Source: Ochlerotatus camptorhynchus (Eukaryota > Arthropoda > Insecta > Diptera > Culicidae). Taken from it: a DNA stretch of 64,000 bases. A program made the position numbers and the translations under genes. Each line of letters begins with the position of its first letter. The first letter of the stretch is position 1. Of this stretch, positions 34,301 through 46,600 are shown in pieces. The notes under the pieces are model-generated. The model saw only the letters and a list, made by a program, of their open reading frames with translations. It did not search any database and was not told where the DNA came from. Location of the stretch: NCBI RefSeq assembly GCF_037179485.1, contig NW_027040888.1, forward strand, positions 248,001-312,000, written 5' to 3'.

Positions 34301-37300
34301 ATTTACCACAGCGCGGCTTGACGAAGTAGTTTCGGGTGCCGTGCCCGAAATTCAGGCAACGCTAACACTGGGTGAAGTCGTGACGGCCGCCACGTTATGG
34401 CTCCCATCGGACAATGATGGAATTGATGGAGCGAATGGCCTTCAACGCATTGAGCGTCACCGTTCCCTTCTGAAAATGCACGACCTTGAATGGTTTCTCA
34501 CCGGGAATGTCGTTGTCGGCAGTCCTCAGATGGGCGACGACCAAGTCATACTCCGCTTCCGTACGAAGCATCACCTTGGTGCCGACTCTGCCCAACATGA
34601 ATTCGGCTTTAACACCCAGCGACGCCAGATCTGCGATGAGATCGTTAAGATAAGCGTTTTTTACTACCAACGGAGGTAGCTTTACTTTTGCCGTGCTTAT
34701 GTCGGCAACATCACCGAAATCTCCGTCATCACTGCCGTTCATCGCCGTGGCATCGTCGCGAGAAATCGTGCAATCGGACTGGCCCCGATTCTTCTTCCTC
34801 TTCTTGCTGCGCTTTCCTTTTGCAGCTGGCTGGGTATGCCCATCGATGGGAAGAACAGCAAACCTGTTCGATGTGGGCACACCGGAGCTTCTTTCACCGG
34901 GATCCTGGTCCTTCACTAGGCTTCGCGAGCGATGCTTCCCCATTTCGGGGCACACACACACGCACAACAGACCACGAAAGAGAGAGCGCGAACACTAACT
35001 GAAAAACTTTCCGAACAACTCAAGAGAGCGAGCTCAAACCGAACTAAACTGCTTGACGTTCAAGTAGAGAATGGCAAACGACTGGAGTAATGATACAGTC
35101 AATGAAAATATGTAATGATGGTTGTCAACGATATGGCTGAATGCAATGAGCTGGATTACCGAGGTGAAGCAGTCACTCACACAACCACTGTACGATACAC
35201 GCAAGTACACGCAAGTAGTGACGTCACTACTTGCGTTTACGTTGATTTTTGACGTTGGATAACGTCTTTCGGCAACATACGGGGGTACAAAATTGAAAAC
35301 AGTCATTTTGGATGCGTTACGAAAAATTAAAAGATTTTGAATGATAATAACTTAACCGTCTCTCGTTAGATTTACGAGATAATGGCATCAATCGATTGGA
35401 AATATTTCTAGCAATTTGCTGAATGTTTTAAAACTATTGATTTCATTCTGTAAACTATTGAAAAATGGATAATAGTAAACCATTGTCTAAAGTTGGTGAA
35501 AATCGATTGATTTTTTTACATTCTTATACTTTCTCCAACCGAGACATCAGATGCGAGTATCTGACACCTCTGATATTTTCTGTTCTACTATATAAGCGTC
35601 CAACAAGGTCGCCCGTTCCATCATAGTCTATCCGATCGTCGACCCAGCAGCAGAGCAGCAGAGCAGCAGTACCAGAGCAGCGGAAGCAGAGCAACGGCAG
35701 CAGAGCAGCGGCAGCAGAGCCTGGGGGCGAGGGCAACTACGCCGAGTGCGTTGGTGCCAGTGCTCCGGTATACTTGGCCGCCGTCATGGAATGCCCAGCT
35801 GCTGCAGTTCTCAGTCGGTCGTATTCACCGTCTGCTCCGCAAGGGCAACTACGCCGAGCGCGTTGGAAAAATGGCCCTTTTCAGGGCCACAACATTATCA
35901 AGAAAGAGTTTAACGTACGTATGCGAGTATCTGACACCTCTGATATTTTCTGTTCTACTATATAAGCGTCCAACAAGGTCGCCCGTTCCATCATTGTCAA
36001 CAACATTAGCCCAACAAAACGGCCCTTTTCAGGGCCACCAAACTTTCGCAAAATAGTTATTAAGGAATATTCCTAAAATATAATATACACAATTAAGTAC
36101 AACACATAACAGACGTTATCCAACGCCAACCCTGCGGTCGTATCTAGTAAACAACCCTTCCAACTTTTTGGTTTACTAATACAACCCTATTTCACAATCT
36201 GCACCACCTCTCTCTGTACCTCATTGGGCTGAATGAGGTGTGAAACTAATTTCTGACTTATCAAGAAATTCACTCGAGACCTAGTTCAACAGCAATATTT
36301 GCTTCAGGGGATAGAACAGCATCGAAAAGAGAACCTTGAGAAATCGTAGAATATATTAAAATGAAATATAATCATTACAATCCAATGACATTTGTGTGAA
36401 TATATCTGACATTGAATATTGCACCAAAAGAGTAGGGAAGGGAATGGGGGTACTCGCTTTCAAGCTGCTCTTATGAGATTGAGTAAATGTTTTTGAAGTT
36501 ACATTAGTTTTTATGTTTACTTGCATTGGTATAAGTGAAGGGTGGAAAGGATGCAGTAAGCCCCCCCCCCCCCCCATATCTAACTACGCCTTTAGGTTTT
36601 TGAATACATCTGAACATACCAAGTTTACAAGATTAGAAACACCGAAGTTATTGCAGTTTGAAGCTTTACTTCCACTTATATGAGTGAGGGGGCGGGGGTA
36701 TAGTTAGCCTCTTAATATGCCTATGAGATTGAGCAAATATTTTTGAAGAATTCATCCTGAACATACCAAATCGATATTAACGGCGCCGGTGGTGTAGTGG
36801 TAAGCGTGATTACCTCTCACCCCAGCAGGCCTGGGTTCAATCCCAGTCGACGCCGCCGGGATGTTCTGAGGCATAACATCTCTGATCACGCCTTCCTTCG
36901 GATGGGAAGTAAAGCCGTTGGTCCCCGGTTCATGAGTTGATGGGTCGATAGGTAGGGTCCAGGTGTGGGAGCTGCCTTCCTGGCACGTCGGTAGCATTGG
37001 TGCTCAGCACGGAAAACAAGATCGACGGAAAAAACAAACCAAAAGGAAAAATACCAAATCGATAAGATAAGAAACTCCGAAGTTATTTCAGTTTAATACT
37101 TTACTTCTATTGATATGAGTGACCCCCCCCCCCCCCCTTCCGACTACGCAGATGAGATAGATCTATTGTTTTTGAATATTTCATCTGAACATACCAAACC
37201 GATAAAATAATCAACTTCGAAATTATTTCAGTTTGTAGTCTGACTTTCATTGGTACACCGGCAGTGTTGGCAGAAAAAGGGATTTTTGGCATTTACTTCG

Positions 37301-40300
37301 AAACATTGATCTTTGAATAGCAATAACTTTGTTTAGTGGCATTCTAGAACAATACATCCTTGAGCAAAGTTGTTAGGCACTTCTTGGGCGTAACGTATTT
37401 AGATGCGTGGTTTGTGCAAAATTGTGGTCCCTAGTAATAAAGATGCAAAAAAGTAGGTTTTCTCATACTAATTCCCATACAAATTTCAAACGCAATGCAG
37501 AAAGCCGGGTTACAACCAACCGTCTCCAAATTTTGCAAGTTGTTTGGGATCCCAAATGGAACCAGAAAACATAGTTCTGAAAAAATGATCATGATGACCC
37601 ATCCTAATATACAGTTACATATATTGTAGCTTGTTAGAGGCTGAAATTGTCTGTTTTTTCAATGTTGAGTTTCAAGTTGAATTTCAAGGGTGAGGGTTAC
37701 TTCCGTGTCCCGATCAGTTTTTTTGTGGCTGTCTTGCAATGAGCACTCATAGCTTTAGTTTTCACTGGAAATCCTATGTATGAGTGCTCATTGCAAGACA
37801 GCCTATATTACATGATATAAGCCATAGTCTGTACGGGGTATTAGGACCTAATGCAATGTTCAGCTTGATTTGTCGTAGGTTGTGGTATCATGCCTTCCAT
37901 AAAACGCGTCCTTCTCGTAATCGAATTTTTCCTCAATACCAGGGCTGGTAGTGGGTATGCGATGTAATAGTAGTGACTTTAGTGACTAAAATTATGAAAA
38001 TAGTGACCAAATAGTGACCTTTAAACAATTAAAAAGTGACCAATAGTGACATTTATTGATCGGAAAAATATTGTTCCGCTATTCCGATATTTTTCATGCT
38101 TTTTAAAAATAAAACAAATGATTTAAAGATCACATCAATTTGTTATAAAAAAATAAGTATGAATTGAATAAGCAAAAGCACGGTCCAATTCTAACCTCCA
38201 TTTCCTCACAAGAAATTGTTATTAGATCGCGATTGAGGCACAGAGAAAAATGTTCCAAGTACCGATTTTAGACAATTTTAGGATAGCAATTTTTGAGGAT
38301 CTAGGATATGTATGAAGCGATGCATTTAACAACATGAAGAACTGCAGTCCAGAATTAAATGTATATCGATCTAATTTAGCCATTAGTATATTAATAAAAG
38401 ATCACTCTCTTCTATGTAGTCGCTATATTACTAACTGGTCGTCTTTTTACTTTGCTGTATTTCTCCCAAGAATAGAATCTTCTGTAACACCTCAAACATA
38501 GAAAAAGAATCATAACTCTGGGATCTAGACAGCTTTTCTAGATCGCAGTTTAAGAAAAAATCTCATTATTATGACCGAGATGGAATGATCACGGACATAA
38601 AACAAAATTGAATGCGTCTAGGAATTAAAATCTCGATAGTGAAAAATAGAGATTCAGGAATACATTTTAGAGTTCTTTAATTTTTTTTAAGACCTGAACC
38701 TGGATTTTTTTTGTATTACCGGAATATAAGTATGGGAAAATACAATACAATTTAATGGACTTAAAAAAGAACTCATGAACCTGTGACATGGTTTATTTTT
38801 CTCGATGTTTGGACAAATACTAAAGCTACCTTGGGGCTACAGATTATTCAAATTTCTGGCTTTTGAACAAATGTTGAGAGCTTGAAAATTTTCCTAGACC
38901 ATTTTTTTACATGGAACCAACGGGAAAGGTAATTTTTACCTGAAAATTCAGGTAACCTCTTCCAAATAGGAATTCAAGAGGGTTCACGTGCCGCACATCA
39001 TCATCATCATCATCGAAAGAAGTAATTGTATACTGTAAGCTGTTACGCCCTAATTCCCAGCTCTATCTTGAATTTTTTGTCATATTCGTAATTCAAAAAT
39101 CGCCATAGCCTAAAATGCGCTTTCGTCGTTGTTGGACGAGTTGGAATTACCAGGATTCTTCATGTTTTCAAGTATAAGTGTTATATTTTTTATAAATTAA
39201 CACTCATTTATAAATTAAAAATGAAATTGCAGAATACGGGAATTGATTATTCGAGGTGCTAAGAATCAACAATTGACGACCTATAAGGGTGTTACTATAC
39301 GATTTATGTACTTCGAGATCATCAGTGCCAATTATAAAATAATGTAAATTAGTGTTTTTTTTCCTAGAATGCAATCATTTAATGACTCAAATAAATCGAA
39401 ATATATATCTATACATAGTATATCACCAGTTTACTTTATCATTACAACAAAATCCAGTAACATTTACTTGCCAATTCCCGTACCGTGACTTTTAAGTTAT
39501 GCCAATTTGAAGATCATCGGAAAGTCGGAACAAATTTTCGTGTAAATCAATTGATTTCTATGTGAAAATATCTACGTGCCTTTTCAGGTGCATTTTAAGT
39601 AACTTTTTTTTGCAGTGTAGGTTTGGATAACTTTCAAGATCTCAATGTAAAATAGCCAGAATATTAAATTTAGAACATTTTTCGAAATCTCTGAACATTT
39701 ATGTCATTTTTCAAGATAAAAAAATGCCAAATTCAAGATAAAAAAAAATCATTCCCAGTTATTTTCAGCACACAGATTGGTAAAAGAAGCTTTTATCTAG
39801 CATCTGATAAAACAAACACAGCAAAAAACGGCTATGTGCTCAAGCTATTAACGAAAGAGAAAGTCGACGAAGAGAATCGATCAATGTTACTTAGGACCTA
39901 ATGCAATGTTCAGCTTGATATGTTCGCAACTCTTCTTGTCAGATTTTACTTTGGGTTTTTAAAGTCAAATTCTTGACTCTCATCATTGGTCGTAAAAAGT
40001 GACTTTAGTGACTAAATTTGAAGGAATAGCGACTTTAGTGACTTTTTGATGAAAAAAGTGACTTTTTAGTGACTGACTTGAAAATAGTGACCAAGTCACT
40101 AAAAAGTGACCTGCTACCAGCCCTGCAATACGCAGTTGAGCTCGCATATCGGTTTTTGTGGCCAAACAAGCTTCAGCCATCTGCTTCGCAACTACTATGA
40201 ATCCAATTCTATATTAAATGTTCTACTGGGGATCTTTTGTCATCAGCTTGACCGATGGATGATCGATTAAGGAAATTGTGAAACCCATATTTGTTGCTGT

Positions 40301-43300
40301 ATCGCTATCTTCCACTATTCAACCTCAATCGCAACATTTTCCCACTGTTCCTATCAAATCCAGAAGCAGAAGTAAACGAGGAAGCCATCAGGATCAATTT
40401 TATTACCGTAACGAAAATCTTTATGAACCGAACGCGAGCAAAGGTCGATGAAATTCAAAACCATGAAATTTACACTTTCTTCCTTATATCACTCTCGGAA
40501 ATGTATGACATGACAATCAACAACAGCATGCACTGATATCGCGTTATTTATTTATTTTTTCAGTGGTCCTAACGTTCATCAACTGTTGGGATGTGAAGTG
40601 GGCTACCGCCGTGCAGGACATCTTCACCTACGCCAAACTGTTGGCCCTGTTCATCATCATTGGCGCCGGAGCGTACTTTTTGTTCAAAGGTAGGTAATCC
40701 CATTTGGCGAATCACGCTTCCGTTGACACTTGTTGTTGTCGTCCTAAATGTGCATTACTTTGTAATTTTACGATACTATTACTCCGTCACTCTTCTGGGC
40801 CCATTGAAATGCAAATTAGACTGACAGGTGGTTGGATACAGAGAGTAGCGTCAAGCCAGTACTGGAACTTGTTATGGACAGATGTTGTAAACAAAGATCT
40901 ACTTGATTCTCGCAGTTAGAAACAACGGTTAACTGCTATTTCACTCCTAGACGCGATTAATAGATGCAAATTTGAGTAGTATATTCACAGTTTATTGAAT
41001 AAACACACTGATTTATCACTTCCAGTTTGAAATAATCTGATATTGCGACGCGTGCGTTGACTTGATGCCTCGCAGAGCTGTTTTTGCTGTTCCTTTGGTA
41101 ATGCGAATTTGTATTTACATGAAGGTGTCAAGTGTCGCTAGAAAAGTCAACATCAAACTTGTAGGCACATTAGGGGCTGTCCACAAACCACATGAATTGA
41201 AGAGGGGTCAACAGCTTCTCATAAACTGCCACGTAGTTTGTGGACAACCCCTCAGTTTGTTGATGAAGGCAAAGTAATTCGTTCATATCGTTGAGTCTTT
41301 TCTTCGGCTAATCAACGCTTATCCCATCATCAATTTAGTTGAATTGAAGTAGAATAAACATCATTCAATCCAAATGATAACGATGTCTTTTTTTTTCCTT
41401 TTCAACGCAGGCAACACCGCGCACTTTACATTCGATAACACGAAAACCGAGGTCACATCACTGGCGCTGTCCTTCTACTCCGGCCTGTTCGCCTACAATG
41501 GATGGTTAGTGGCAATATCTAATTAGCTCCCGTGGGAATAAATCACAACTAGTGCTATTAAGCTTCTTAACATTGCGTTCCGTTTTGCTTCCTTAGGAAT
41601 TATCTGAACTTTATCATCGAAGAGCTGAAGGATCCGGTCAAGAACCTACCGCGTGCGATTGCCATTTCCTGCACGCTGGTCACGGTGGTGTACGTTTTTA
41701 CCAATGTGTCGTTCTATACGGTGCTGTCGCCGGAGGAGGTGCTGGGTTCGCAGGCCGTTGCCGTCACCTTTGCCGATCGGGTGTTTGGGATTTTCGCGTG
41801 GACCATTCCGGGTGAGTAGGCAGCACACATACACACCGTCTACACTAGTCAATTGATGGACAAGGAGCGTTCAGAATACCATATTTAAAATCGATGAAAT
41901 ATCAGTTAAAATTTCCCCCCACAACTGCATGGCCAATGAGAATAGCTCAGAGCGAGAGCCACTTCTACTCAGTACCTGCAGTTTTTATAAATTTCTCATA
42001 CAACTGAGTAGAAGTGGCTCTCACTCTGAGTTATTCTCATTGGCTATGTGGTCTAAGTAAAGGTCACAGATATAAGTGCTAAATCATTGTCATTCTTCTT
42101 CTGAAATAGCGATTTAATATTAAAAATAGACATCAGAAAAGGTAATTGTCACCAAAAGATCGATAACCACCCGCGTTCTACCACACAACGGATTACAGCG
42201 TTTCATTCATAAATGCATCAAACCGTCACCCATCATATTAGTCTACACTCTACACGGCAAATGAGAACGACCCAAATTTGAGTTCAACTTAATCATAAAT
42301 CACATAAAGTGCATGAACTCAGCGATGAGTAAATTTACTTCATGTTTTGCCCAGGAACAAATTCCCGAATATGAGAAGAGTAAAGATTGGATGAACTCAG
42401 TCTATTGGTACTGCTCCTAGACTGAGTAAAATTTTCTTAAATTTTCCTCATTTTCCGGCAGATTTTTCAGATTTTTCCCACAGAAAAACATGACGCAAAT
42501 TTACTCATCACTGAATTCCTGCTCTTTTGGCGATTATGAGTAAACAAAACTCAAATTTGTGTCGCTCTCATTCGCCGTGCGTTAGAGTAAACTTCCATTA
42601 GCAGGACAAAGGCAAAACGGTAATCACGATTCCCTTTCTTTGCAGTTTTCGTGGCCCTGTCGACCTTCGGTGCCGTCAATGGCATTCTGCTGACGTCATC
42701 GCGCCTGTTCTACGCTGGTGCCTGCGAAGGTCAAATGCCGGAGATTCTCACCATGATTCAGATCCAGCGCCTCACGCCGACCCCGGCCGTACTCATCATG
42801 GCCCTGCTATCGATGGTCTACCTGACCGTGTCGGACATCTTTGCGCTTATCAACTACGTCGGTTTTGCCACTTGGGTAAGATTGTTTTATTTGTCTCTAG
42901 ACGAATGATTCATTTTAACGATTGCAAAATTCCAGCTGAGCATCGGTGTGGCCGTCCTGTGCCTACCGTGGCTTCGGTGGGCCCAACCGAATCTGGAGCG
43001 CCCGATCAGGGTGAATCTGCTCTTCCCGATCTTCTACCTGATCGCAACGGTGTTCGTTACGGTCGTTCCGATGATCGCTAGCCCGGTGGAAACCGGCTAT
43101 GGTTTGCTGATGATCCTGACCAGTATTCCCGTCTACTTCATCTTCATTGCGTGGCGAAACAAACCCAAGTGGTTCAATCACTCGATGGGTAAGTATTGGC
43201 GAAGCTGTCTTGATCCAAAATCCGACCAAATCCAAATCCCAGAGTTTTCCATTCGAAAATCTAACGCCTTGCTTATTGGCACTGTTTTAATTTTATTCCC

Positions 43301-43618
43301 TTTCCCTATACATTTTTCTGATAAAAAAAAACCTCACAAAAATCTTAATTGGCAAAACGCGCTTTTTAAAACAAACACCAATATTTCTTTTCTTTTTTCC
43401 ATTTCTATATCTCTTTCGATTGAATCTCGGAATCCAACACACGCACACCAAAACACACCTCTATCTTCCGTTGATTTTATTCGTGCGATCCCCGATCCAA
43501 CTCTCTCACACACACACGCGCACACCCTTTTGCTGGATTGTATCGAAATTTGCTTGCAGGAGGATTCACTCAGAGTTTGCAAAAGTTGATGATGGTGGTG
43601 CGGCCGAAGCTGAAATAA
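22125..43618 (+). CDS. LAT/y+LAT-type amino acid transporter, proximal-end isoform
   Basis: SLC7 light-chain transporter of 490 aa, moving large neutral and possibly cationic amino acids across the plasma membrane. Coding segments: 22125-22373, 22799-23045, 40564-40689, 41411-41504, 41597-41811, 42646-42875, 42936-43188 and 43560-43618. All introns are GT-AG and phases agree. Key features: charged cytosolic N-terminus with a Gly run (residues 1-36); TM1 with the substrate-binding GSGIF (51-55); IECMIVRP in TM3; Cys150 in FPECQPPDDAARL, the position that forms the disulphide with the 4F2hc heavy chain; KWATAVQDIFTYAKLLAL (TM5); SGLFAYNGWNYLNF in TM6; the KNLPRAI loop; and a hydrophobic tail region to about residue 460. 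GWN rather than the GWD of y+LAT proteins suggests system-L selectivity. Closest Drosophila relatives should be minidiscs/JhI-21 (from family knowledge, not a search). Twelve TM helices are expected. Confidence 0.93.
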
Positions 43619-46600
43619 AAGCCCGAAAAATAAAACGGGAAAGAGAAGAAGTGAATGAAGATGGAAAAGGTTTTTATCGTCTTATTTTTTTCTGATAATC
43701 ATTTATTAAACTAACCTAGTTTTATGAGATAAGTTCAACTAATGCATGCATGTCCTGTTATAGTTTGATTTCTGCTAGGGAAATTTACGTTCATATTTGA
43801 AGCAGCACGAGAGAAACAGAGCATCATTTAGGCATGATTTATGTGCCTAGGGATCATCCATTATGGTCCGCCATTTTTGATGGCTTATTGAAAAAATAGC
43901 GTTTAAACTCAATTATCTTGAATATGGTAAAAATTATCGAAAAATCCAGCTGACAATCTTTTCTAATTATGCCAAAAAATATTCTTTGAAAAGTTCAAAG
44001 TCGTAGAGGTTCCCAAATTTAAAAAAGGATTTATTGTCACCATTTCTGGAATCTTATTTCAGCGACTTTATGCCTTTCTCTCAAACTTTTTAGTTGTTAG
44101 AGAAAATGATCGAGAATTCCTTCTGGGAAAAGTTTTTAGTTTCCCTGAAGATCATTAAGCACATGTGTAGTCGTTTTAATTTTTGAGAAATTTGACTTCA
44201 ATGTTCCAAAATGTTCCTTCAAGTGTACATGAATTTCTAAATTGGGTGAACACCCTTGAGATAATCCCCCTTATTCTGCGAGTCACGTGACTCTCTCTCA
44301 CCGGTGAGGTGACAATTGTCACCTCGTGTGAGGTGACTCTCCATGCAAATCAAATGGAGAGTCACCTCACACGAGGTGACTATTGTCACCTCACCGGTGA
44401 GAGAGAGTCACGTGACTCGCAGAATAGGGGGGAATGCTTTGTCATTCTCTCTGAGTAAAAGATAAAATGGAACATAGACCATCGACGAGCAAGTACCATA
44501 GAGGTAACTCTAAGACCAGAAGGTCCCAAAGAATCGTGCTCAACTTTTCGGCTCAGCTCTGGTACTCTCTTCGGTCCCAAGCTAATCGATGCACCCCTCA
44601 AAACATAGGAAAATCCATGAACTCCTCATTTATCTGTCAAGCTTTCAAAGCGAATCAAAGTAAACATAGTGTAGTACTAGAATTTTGACTAGAATGGCGT
44701 ACGTTAATCGATTTGGTTGGGGTAGGCTAGTCCAGTATAAGCCAATTTAAAATCGTTAGTTTCCACCGGTTTTTCTTCATGTCTTCCTCAGGTTTGACCT
44801 CCTTGGGATGCTGCCGTAGTGCCTGCTTCATAATAGCCCAGTGTTTTTTGATGGGCCTTAGTTCCGATGCGCTGGGGGGGGGGGTTCATGTCCTTGGGTA
44901 CGCAAGTGAACTCGTTGGCTTCGTACCACTCCAGGACAACATTTGAATAGTGGCACGAAGCTAGATCCGGCCAGAAGATCGTAGGGCCCTCGTGTTGCTT
45001 CAACAAAGGAAGCAGACGCTTCTGTAGACACTTCTTGAGGTAGATCTCCTCGTTTACAGTCCCGGTAGTGACTGCTTCCTTACTTCCTCCGGAAAATCAA
45101 ACTTGTGCTGGACGGTGAAAAACAGTAGCCCTGGAAGCTGCCGGAAGTCCACTTTTGACTTTAAATGATCTATATTTCTTGAATTTGTGTGGTTTACATG
45201 TATGAATTTTCAAGTGACGCACTAATAGAACATCCATTTTGACCGCATTTCTACTTCCATTCGATGCCCAGAGTTTCGTAGTAACGTTTAATCACACGAC
45301 TCACCGTTGACTGCACGACTCCGAGTTGTTTTCCGATGTCCCGATGAGAGAGTTGAGGATTTTCCAGGTGCTTGCGCCAAATAAATTAGCGACGTTGCTT
45401 TTCGGGTCACGCCATTTTTTCCAACCTTCGCAAAATTGACAGCGATAAAAATTCAGTGTAAACAATACACTCTAAACTACTTCTACCCAAAATTTCAAGA
45501 GAAAACACCCAATGAGTTATTTTCTACAGCGTTTTTTCTGTGATGCAATGCTGATGTGGGACCTAGTGTGGGACACCCTTTATAACCCGGCATTGCCGCT
45601 TTAGACTGAAATATATAATAGTCAAATTGAATCTCCATTCGCATGAGATGTTTCAAAAGAACTTGAGACTATTCTGTGAAAATTTCAGCACATTTGGAGC
45701 ATTGATTTGCATGCACCGGGGCAATGTGGAAAACGGTTCTGCTAATTTTATTGTTTTTAGAAAACACGCAGCTTTGCAATTTCTATTTGAAATTAGTGAT
45801 ATGTTAAATTAAACCTAATTTCACGTGAGTTGTTCAAAAGTTAAAGATTTTTCTATAATTATTTCATCATATTTGGAGCATAGACTTTCATGTATCGGGT
45901 TTTATTTATAAGTCGAAGGGAACCTCCATTCTCATGAGTTGTTTCAAAAGTAGTAGTGTGGATATTTTTAATTTGAGCCAAGAAATCATCAGTCTGATAA
46001 TGGTCAATGGTCAATGGAACATGGTTGTTTTCAATGTCATGCTGAATCAAGTGCTGAACACTAAATTTGATCACTAATCATCATTTCATCAAATTTTCCA
46101 TGTGATTTTACGTCTAGCATAATAATTTTTGGCTGAAGTTACATTCTGATCACTTCTCCGAGGATACCCAGAACATGTGTGTGCTCTTTAGGCTAAATGT
46201 GATCAAAAATGATCTGCTTTTGAAGTCTCAAACCAGCAGTGTTCTGAAAATCATTCTCAAATCTCATTCATTGAGCCTCCCTGCCAGAATAAACTCGCAT
46301 GCGAATGTGGCAAACAAAATTCACGCTTGAGATTCTCATGCATATTCACGCACTCACACTCACACCGCTGAAAAATCATTCCAGCTTTAAACTTATAAAA
46401 ACCACTCAAACGTCAATTGATATCATGCCTATGCATGTTGTGTTAGTTGTTCAACCCCTGATGCACAAACAATGAATAACGCCAAAATATAAAGCAATGC
46501 ATTTTTGAACCTGAAAACTCATCGGTGATTTTTGCGACGTTGAATTTTGCAAGCCAAAACTCATAGGCGCCTAAACTCATGCATAAAATTTGAGTTTTTC

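Larger units (their letters stand above)
31378..35010 (-). mobile_element. Juan/Jockey-like LINE with RT core deleted
   Basis: Minus-strand non-LTR retrotransposon with ORF1 (gag-like, zinc knuckles) from about 34940 to 33858, overlapping ORF2 (start 33868). ORF2 is intact-looking to the first RT motifs near 31980; then about 160 bp of unrelated DNA, including a SINE scrap (31886-31976), replaces the catalytic core before the C-terminus resumes at 31816. The 3' end is AT-rich near 31378-31400. Similarity of LLDVGKAFDNVWHDGLVYKL to Juan-type elements of Aedes/Culex is from family knowledge. Confidence 0.85.

Noticed and set aside
33783..34679. 298-codon plus-strand frame opposite LINE ORF1
   Set aside because: A shadow of the minus-strand gag-like gene, which has zinc knuckles and the expected ORF1-ORF2 overlap.
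44788..45006. Short 'gene' with FWPDLASCHYS
   Set aside because: Part of the broken mariner transposase at 44771-45581, not an independent gene.
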